46,577 nucleotides of DNA, taken from assembly GCA_016874055.1 (NCBI GenBank), contig VGVG01000012.1, forward strand, positions 1 through 46,577, given 5' to 3'. Shown here piece after piece: positions 41,468-46,577 of the stretch. This DNA comes from Gammaproteobacteria bacterium. Lineage in GTDB: Bacteria; Pseudomonadota; Gammaproteobacteria; Steroidobacterales; Steroidobacteraceae. Numbering within the stretch: the stretch's first letter is position 1; each line of letters begins with the position of its first letter. Below the pieces are notes generated by a model. That model searched no databases, was not told the DNA's origin, and saw nothing but the letters and a program-made list of their open reading frames with translations. The position numbers and the translations under genes were made by a program.

Positions 41468-42358
41468 ATGCCTGACATCCACCGCTGTGCGCTTGTAACC
41501 CGATTTGCGGACACCCACGTCGCCGAAAGCACCGCTCTCCTCGCCAGCTATCTGACTGCTCGCGGTCTGGAAGTCCTCGCCTCCGAGGACGAGCGCGACA
41601 AACTTCCGGGAGTGCATGCGCGTTTTCTTGCCGAGTCCACGCTCGTGGACGAATCCGATCTGATCATCGCCATCGGCGGCGACGGCACCCTGCTTTACGC
41701 CGCCGGTCTTGTTGCCGATCGGGGAACACCGCTGCTCGGCATCAATCGCGGTCGTCTCGGATTTTTAACAGACGTCATGCCCGAGGACATGCTCGCCTCG
41801 GTCGATGCCGCCATCGCGGGCCAATGTTCACGCGATCAACGGCCCCTTCTGAGGGCCGAGATCCAATTAGATTCGGGCTCGGTCATTCGAGGCCTCGCGC
41901 TTAATGACGTCGTACTTCAAAAAAGACAAAGTGGCCATCTCATCGACTTCGAAACTTGGATCGACGGGCGCCTCGTCAACCGCCACGGCGGTGACGGTCT
42001 GGTCGTCGCGAGCGCAACCGGCTCAACTGCGTATGCCCTCTCCTGCGGCGGCCCGATCGTCGATCCATCGCTCGATGTAGTCGTCGTTACGCCTATTTGC
42101 CCGCACACGCTCTCGGACCGCCCAATCGTCGTATCCTCGCGGTCCGTCATCGAGATCCGGTTGATCGATCGCCCCGACTCATCCGCCGAGGTCGCCTGCG
42201 ACGGTCGCCCCCTCGCGCCGCTGAGTCCAGGAGACTCGCTTGTCATTCACAGCGCGGGCGTGCACATCACGCTGCTGCACCGCGAAGGCTATGATTATTA
42301 CCGGCTGCTGCGCAGTAAGCTCAACTGGGGCCGGCGCAGCTTCGACACTCAACGATAA
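41468..42358 (+). CDS. nadK: NAD kinase
   Basis: A 296-residue enzyme phosphorylating NAD to NADP. The active-site GGDGTLL motif, the NDVVL segment and the conserved ATGSTAYALSCGGPI block are all present. It is divergent from hrcA across a 78-base region and precedes recN by 31 bases. The grpE-nadK-recN order also occurs in E. coli. Confidence 0.97.
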   Translation: MPDIHRCALVTRFADTHVAESTALLASYLTARGLEVLASEDERDKLPGVHARFLAESTLVDESDLIIAIGGDGTLLYAAGLVADRGTPLLGINRGRLGFLTDVMPEDMLASVDAAIAGQCSRDQRPLLRAEIQLDSGSVIRGLALNDVVLQKRQSGHLIDFETWIDGRLVNRHGGDGLVVASATGSTAYALSCGGPIVDPSLDVVVVTPICPHTLSDRPIVVSSRSVIEIRLIDRPDSSAEVACDGRPLAPLSPGDSLVIHSAGVHITLLHREGYDYYRLLRSKLNWGRRSFDTQR

Positions 42359-42389
42359 CGCTCCCTGTAACTAGCGCGCATCGTAACCC

Positions 42390-44162
42390 ATGCTGTCTCA
42401 TCTGCACATCAGGGACTTTGCGATCATCGACGTCATAGAAATGGATCTTACAAATGGTCTCACGGTACTCACCGGCGAGACGGGTGCAGGTAAGTCCATC
42501 CTAGTCGATGCGCTTCAACTGGCGGTCGGCGGTCGCGGCGGTTCGGAATCAATCCGCCATGGTGCCGAGCGCGCAGAGATTACCGCCACTTTTGATATCT
42601 CGACCGCACCGAAAGGACTACTTGTCATTCTCGAGGAGCAAAGTATCGAGACCGGCGATGAGCTCGTCGTGCGTCGGGTACTCACTCGCGAAGGGAAATC
42701 ACGCGCCTATCTCAATGGCCAACAGGTGCCACTGCAAATTCTGCGTACCGTCGGTGAATCGCTCGCTGAGATTCACGGTCAGCACGAGTTCCAAAGCCTG
42801 GTCAAAAGCAGCGCCCAACGCGAACTACTCGACGCCTTCGGAGGCCACAACACGCTCGCCGCGGAAATCACGCGTCTGCATCGCGAACGCGTTCAGCACT
42901 CGGCTGCGCTCGAGTCCCTCGAAGCGGCCGCTCGCGACCGCGACGCTCGCCTCGATTTGTTGCGACACCAAACAAGCGAGCTCGCCGCGCTTTCTCTCAA
43001 ACCGGGCGAACTCCAATCGCTCACCGATGAACGCAGCCGTCTCGCCAATTCAGGTCGCCTCTCCGATGCGGCCCGCCACGCACTCGAATTACTCTACGAA
43101 TCAGAGAACACCAACGCTCATCACGGCGTCTCGCGCGCACTCGCCATTCTGCGGCAGGGCGCATCGCTCGATCCCACGCTCGAGGCCTTGCTGCCCACGC
43201 TCGAGGAGGCGGCGATCCGCATCGCCGACGGCGCACGAGAGCTCACACGCTATCTTGAGTCCATTGAAGCTAACCCGCGGCGCCAAGAGCATCTCGAGCA
43301 ACGCCTCTTCACCATCGAGTCGCTCGCGCGCAAACACCGTTGTTCATGTGATGAATTAGTAGCGAAGAGCGAAGAGCTCGCTGACGAGCTCTCCAAGCTC
43401 GAGAGAATTGACGCCAAGCTCTCAGTGCTGCGTGCACAGGTGAACTCTGCCGTTGAGGCCTGGCGCGAGGCCGCGGTACGCCTATCGAACCCTAGGCGAC
43501 AGGCCGCCACCGCGCTTGCCACAGAAATCAGCGCCCGCATGCAAAAGCTAGGCATGATCGGCGGATACTTCACCATCGAGCTCACCCCATTAGAAAACCC
43601 CCAGGGCAACACCTCGCCAAACGGTCTCGAGGAAATAGCGTTCCTCGTGTCGACCAACGCCGGTCAACCTGCACGACCCATCGGTAAGATTGCCTCGGGC
43701 GGCGAACTCTCGCGATTATCGCTCGCCGTCCAGGTGGCGCTCGTAGGACGCGTCAAAGATCTCGCCTCGGGCGGGTGCATGGTATTCGACGAGGTGGACT
43801 CAGGCGTAGGCGGAGCAGTGGCCGAAATCGTGGGGCGAGAACTTGCCGCGTTGGGCTCCTTCACTCAGGTGCTCTGCGTCACGCATCTCCCGCAGGTGGC
43901 GGCGCTGGGCGGACAACACCTACGGTTATCGAAGATGACTGATGGTCATACAACGCGCACGCAGGTGATCAAACTCGAGCGCGACTCTCGTATCGAGGAG
44001 ATTGCACGCATGCTTGGTGGCGTCTCCATCACCGACAAGACCCGTGCGCATGCCGCTGAAATGCTCGACAGCGGCGCGAAACTCAATCGATGTTCTTCTT
44101 CTCGCGGTGCGGGCAATTCGTCCGTCGACAGTGCCCGTAAATCACGAGGGCATGCTCGCTGA
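42390..44162 (+). CDS. recN: DNA repair protein RecN
   Basis: A 590-residue SMC-like ATPase for double-strand-break repair. The N-terminal Walker A is GETGAGKS, two long coiled-coil arms span the middle (about residues 150-370), the ABC signature is ASGGELSRLS and Walker B is CMVFDEVDSGVGG. The normal family end is near TRAHAAEML; here about 25 basic and Ser-rich residues follow and run 80 bases into the 3' end of fur, which is on the other strand. This tail is probably non-conserved. Confidence 0.96.
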   Translation: MLSHLHIRDFAIIDVIEMDLTNGLTVLTGETGAGKSILVDALQLAVGGRGGSESIRHGAERAEITATFDISTAPKGLLVILEEQSIETGDELVVRRVLTREGKSRAYLNGQQVPLQILRTVGESLAEIHGQHEFQSLVKSSAQRELLDAFGGHNTLAAEITRLHRERVQHSAALESLEAAARDRDARLDLLRHQTSELAALSLKPGELQSLTDERSRLANSGRLSDAARHALELLYESENTNAHHGVSRALAILRQGASLDPTLEALLPTLEEAAIRIADGARELTRYLESIEANPRRQEHLEQRLFTIESLARKHRCSCDELVAKSEELADELSKLERIDAKLSVLRAQVNSAVEAWREAAVRLSNPRRQAATALATEISARMQKLGMIGGYFTIELTPLENPQGNTSPNGLEEIAFLVSTNAGQPARPIGKIASGGELSRLSLAVQVALVGRVKDLASGGCMVFDEVDSGVGGAVAEIVGRELAALGSFTQVLCVTHLPQVAALGGQHLRLSKMTDGHTTRTQVIKLERDSRIEEIARMLGGVSITDKTRAHAAEMLDSGAKLNRCSSSRGAGNSSVDSARKSRGHAR

Positions 44163-44520
44163 TTGAGAACCCGAGTCGCTCGGCGACGGCGTTCTGACGC
44201 TCCTCGATTCCGCCATCGACGAACTCCTCAACGCGACCACAGTCGAGACACAGGATGTGGTCGTGATGGGGCCCCGCGTTGAGCTCAAATACCGCCATGC
44301 CATCGGCAAAGTGATGACGCGTGACGAGCCCCGCCGACTCGAACTGCGTTAAAACGCGGTAAACCGTGGCGAGTCCAATTTCCTCACGCAAGTCGACCAA
44401 GCGACGGTAGATGTCCTCAGCCGACAAATGCCGATTCGGGCTGTTTTCCAGGATCTCTAGGATCTTGACGCGGGGAAGCGTCACCTTCAGCCCTGCCTTG
44501 CGAAGATCATGGCCTTCCAC
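44083..44520 (-). CDS. fur: Ferric uptake regulator Fur
   Basis: A 145-residue metal-dependent repressor of iron-uptake genes. The winged HTH includes RHLSAEDIYRRLVDLREEIGLATVYRVLTQFESAGL, the metal-binding residues are in HHDHILCLDCGRVEEF, and a second Cys pair is in GHCRRTNC. The start is GTG at 44520 with GGGAG five bases upstream. Its 3' end overlaps recN convergently. Only 34 bases separate it from divergent bamE. No Fur box was recognised. Confidence 0.97.
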   Translation of the reverse strand: MEGHDLRKAGLKVTLPRVKILEILENSPNRHLSAEDIYRRLVDLREEIGLATVYRVLTQFESAGLVTRHHFADGMAVFELNAGPHHDHILCLDCGRVEEFVDGGIEERQNAVAERLGFSISEHALVIYGHCRRTNCPHREKKNID

Positions 44521-44554
44521 GATGACTCCCGCTCTTTCGTTTAGACTGTCGATT

Positions 44555-44962
44555 ATGGTTCATTCTGATACACGCTCACCAGCCACCCTGCCGCTTGGAG
44601 TCCTTTTGCTCGGTTGCGCTCTGCTTCTCAACGGCTGCGTGTACAAAGTGCCCGTGCAGCAAGGTAACTTCCTCGACGCCCGCCAAGTCGTCCAGGTCAA
44701 GGAAGGTATGACTCGGGTGCAGGTGCGATTTTTGCTTGGCACACCGATGTTACCGAACGCCTTCGATCGCAACCGCTGGGATTACCTCTACGACCTTAAT
44801 GTGAACGACGGTTCGCCCTCGGTACGTCAGCGCCTTACGATCTACTTCGCCGACGGCAAAGTCAGCCGCATCGAAAATGTCGGCGCGCCGACCGAAGTGC
44901 CCGCCGACGTAAGCGCCACGCCAGTAACATCGGTCGCGCCGCCCACCAAGCCCAACACCTAA
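44555..44962 (+). CDS. bamE: Outer-membrane protein assembly factor BamE
   Basis: A 135-residue outer-membrane lipoprotein of the BAM complex. A lipoprotein signal peptide ends in the lipobox LNGC (Cys28), then the small BamE fold contains VVQVKEGMTRVQVRFLLGTPMLPNAFDRNRWDYLYDL. The last 30 residues are Pro/Ala/Thr-rich and unconserved. The frame is open from 44411 across the fur gene, but the ATG at 44555 gives a correct signal peptide. Confidence 0.95.
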   Translation: MVHSDTRSPATLPLGVLLLGCALLLNGCVYKVPVQQGNFLDARQVVQVKEGMTRVQVRFLLGTPMLPNAFDRNRWDYLYDLNVNDGSPSVRQRLTIYFADGKVSRIENVGAPTEVPADVSATPVTSVAPPTKPNT

Positions 44963-44988
44963 TAACTGCTCACCCGTGGGCTGCACAC

Positions 44989-45327
44989 CTAAGCGCCTCG
45001 TCGCGGCTTTGCAGTCAGCGGATTCCTACCCTTATTGGTTTGGGTATGGCGAGCACGTTCACGCCGAGCGGCTTTCGGATCGACAGCGAGAGAGCGATAA
45101 ATTTCGACTCGATCACCCTCTAAAACGAGTCGGCTGCGTTCGCATCGTTCGCCGAAGATTCCGATTGGCGCCTGTGACCAAAAATAATCGTCAATAGTCA
45201 CACCGCGCTGCTGGAGCACCTCCCGCGCCTCCTGCAGCACGTGCGCTACCGAGGCGCCCGCCGCAAGTTGCAACGACAACTCACCCTGCCATACGGGAAG
45301 CGCTGCAGCGAACGCACATCGGATCAT
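44989..45327 (-). CDS. RnfH family (UPF0125) protein
   Basis: A 112-residue protein of the RnfH/UPF0125 family, with the beta-grasp-type core MIRCAFAAALPVWQGELSLQLAAGASVAHVLQEAREVL and the conserved IGIFGERCERSRLVLEGDRVEIYRSLAVDPKAARRERA. It corresponds to the ratB/yfjF partner of ratA. Its start overlaps the ratA stop by four bases (ATGA). Its molecular role is not established. Confidence 0.92.
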   Translation of the reverse strand: MIRCAFAAALPVWQGELSLQLAAGASVAHVLQEAREVLQQRGVTIDDYFWSQAPIGIFGERCERSRLVLEGDRVEIYRSLAVDPKAARRERARHTQTNKGRNPLTAKPRRGA

Positions 45328-45758
45328 CCTAAGCGAGCCCGAGCGACGAATGCATCCACCAATGACCGTGCCGTATCCTCGAATGCTGGGGCGATCATCA
45401 TGCTCGTCACCCTATTCATTAACTCGAAGCGCAGACGCAATGTCACCTCACAACCAGCATCGCCCAAGGCTTTGAGGGTCCAAATGCCCTCAAGCGCCCG
45501 GAAGGGCCCGCGGACGAGGCTCATCGTGACTGATCGTCCGGGTTCGAGCGTGTTGCGCGTGGTGAACTCCGTGTCGAGTGTGCCCCGCTTGACCCCGAGC
45601 GTCGCAATCACCTCGTTCTCGCCCCGCGCCTCAACGCGAGCCCGTGTACAACCCGGAACGAACTCCGGGTACCGGTCAATATCGATGATGAGCTCGTAGA
45701 GCTTCCCGGCGGAGAGGGGCACAAGCGCTGAACGGGAGACTTCACGCATGGGTGGCAT
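45324..45758 (-). CDS. ratA: RatA-type START/polyketide-cyclase family protein
   Basis: A 144-residue protein of the START-like/polyketide cyclase-dehydrase family. In E. coli RatA has been reported to block 70S association; relatives are linked to coenzyme Q binding. The chain begins REVSRSALVPLSAGKLYELIIDIDRYPEFVPGC and contains the family RLRFELMNR. ATG 45758 has AGGG six bases upstream; ATG 45749 is an alternative three codons later. It is divergent from smpB across 48 bases. Confidence 0.94.
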   Translation of the reverse strand: MPPMREVSRSALVPLSAGKLYELIIDIDRYPEFVPGCTRARVEARGENEVIATLGVKRGTLDTEFTTRNTLEPGRSVTMSLVRGPFRALEGIWTLKALGDAGCEVTLRLRFELMNRVTSMMIAPAFEDTARSLVDAFVARARLG

Positions 45759-45806
45759 TCTACGCCCTGCCCCGATGCGTAGAATGCGTCCGAGGAATCG
45801 ATCGAC

Positions 45807-46313
45807 GTGTCACAACCCATGCGGCAACCCGCAAACAAACCGAATCCGGCCAAAGCCTCGGAAGGGCCACGCGTGATCGCCGAAAATCGGCGTGCTCGGT
45901 TCGATTACTTTATCGAAGAGCGCTACGAAGCTGGCCTCGTACTCGAGGGCTGGGAAGTCAAAGCCCTGCGGGCGGGCAAGGCGCAGATCACCGAGGCGTA
46001 CGTGTTCTTGCGTAACGGCGAAGTGTTTCTAACCGGCGCTCACCTCTCGCCGCTCAAGACGACCTCGACCCATGTGATCGCCGAGCCCACCCGCACCCGA
46101 AAACTACTGCTCAACAAGCGCGAGATTTCGCATCTCGTGGGTGCAGTCGAGCGCAAAGGTTTCACCATCGTGCCGCTCGAGCTCTATTGGGAGCGCGGCA
46201 AAGCCAAGCTGCGCATCGGCCTTGCCAAAGGCAAACAGCAGCACGACAAACGCACCACGGAGAAAGAGCGCGACTGGGCGCGTGACAAGGCAAGGTTACT
46301 GCGTCGCGGGTGA
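45807..46313 (+). CDS. smpB: SsrA-binding protein SmpB
   Basis: A 168-residue tmRNA partner required for trans-translation. The OB-fold core runs [38 protein letters not shown] to [24 protein letters not shown], with the basic C-terminal tail that enters the ribosomal mRNA channel. The start is GTG at 45807 with GAGGA upstream; the first 20 residues (Gln/Pro/Asn-rich) are an unconserved extension. It is followed by ssrA, its functional partner. Confidence 0.97.
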   Translation: MSQPMRQPANKPNPAKASEGPRVIAENRRARFDYFIEERYEAGLVLEGWEVKALRAGKAQITEAYVFLRNGEVFLTGAHLSPLKTTSTHVIAEPTRTRKLLLNKREISHLVGAVERKGFTIVPLELYWERGKAKLRIGLAKGKQQHDKRTTEKERDWARDKARLLRRG

Positions 46314-46364
46314 CGGACCGACGAAAACCTTTCGATTCAGGTAGACTCCGATCTGTGCTTTGAG

Positions 46365-46577
46365 GGGGGCGACCGGCTTCGACGTGGGTTGCGAACCTTT
46401 AGGGGCGTGCCGAGGTGCAGTAAACCTCGTAAAACTTTGCTGCAAATTATAGTTGCCAACGACGACAACTACGCTCTGGCGGCTTAATCCCGCCTAACCT
46501 CTGACCGGCTGGTGCTCATGACACCGAATCAGGGGACGCGCTCATGAGATCGCGGACTGCCGTGCGACGGGGCAGTT
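46365..46577 (+). ncRNA. ssrA: Transfer-messenger RNA (tmRNA), 5' part, cut by window end
   Basis: The conserved tRNA-like 5' end GGGGGCGACCGGCTTCGACG is followed by the tag region. The tag frame at 46455-46487 reads GCC AAC GAC GAC AAC TAC GCT CTG GCG GCT TAA, i.e. ANDDNYALAA, close to the E. coli ANDENYALAA. The resume codon is GCC. The upstream TATAGTT region matches the usual pre-resume context. The pseudoknots downstream and the 3' acceptor end lie outside the window. The exact mature 5' end may be one base off. Confidence 0.95.

Noticed and set aside
46311-46347. Sigma-70 promoter for ssrA with -10 TAGACT at 46342-46347
   Set aside because: The -10 is plausible, but no -35 at a suitable distance was recognised, so the promoter was not listed.

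Overview
This window is a chromosomal segment from a Gammaproteobacterium of fairly high GC content. From about 10 kb rightward it is the conserved housekeeping backbone of that class: initiator tRNA-fMet, nuoN-A, tRNA-Leu(GAG), secG, tpiA, glmM, folP, ftsH, yhbY (divergent), greA, carB, carA, dapB, dnaJ, dnaK, grpE, hrcA, then nadK, recN, fur, bamE, an RnfH-type gene, ratA, smpB and the 5' part of ssrA. The order matches the secG-to-greA, carAB-dapB-dnaJK-grpE and nadK-recN-bamE-ratA-smpB-ssrA blocks known from Pseudomonas and enterobacteria. Three features suggest a deep-branching lineage near Xanthomonadales, Nevskiales, Steroidobacterales or Legionellales rather than an enteric: nuo sits between tRNA-Leu and tRNA-fMet, nuoC and nuoD are separate genes, and hrcA is present. 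This placement is inferred, not proven.

The left part, 1 to about 10,000, is accessory. It holds a TetR regulator divergent from an SDR dehydrogenase, a TonB-dependent receptor followed by an HSL-type esterase, and a probable operon of a KAS III-like condensing enzyme, an acyl-CoA ligase-like enzyme and a small winged-helix regulator. It ends in a tyrosine integrase preceded by IS3-family and excisionase-like debris, beside the 3' end of tRNA-fMet. In many relatives this tRNA or nuoN is followed by rimP-nusA-infB. Here it is followed by the integrase, so the left arm is probably a genomic island inserted at tRNA-fMet that extends out of the window.

The accessory genes look like a lipid or hydrophobic-carbon module covering outer-membrane uptake, ester hydrolysis, CoA activation, Claisen-type condensation and ketone/alcohol redox. 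Two copies of one 21-bp imperfect palindrome, between tetR and the SDR gene and upstream of the KAS III-like gene, tie these units into one candidate regulon. The KAS III-like enzyme keeps its nucleophilic Cys but has Thr and Tyr where the canonical His and Asn should be, so it probably does not do standard FabH chemistry. This is the best candidate for undescribed biology here.

In the backbone, complex I is encoded by a tight 14-gene operon with an extended -10 promoter between tRNA-Leu and nuoA. Predicted sigma-32 promoters precede grpE and dnaK although hrcA is present and no CIRCE element was seen. The rlmE gene, which usually precedes ftsH, is absent from its usual place.
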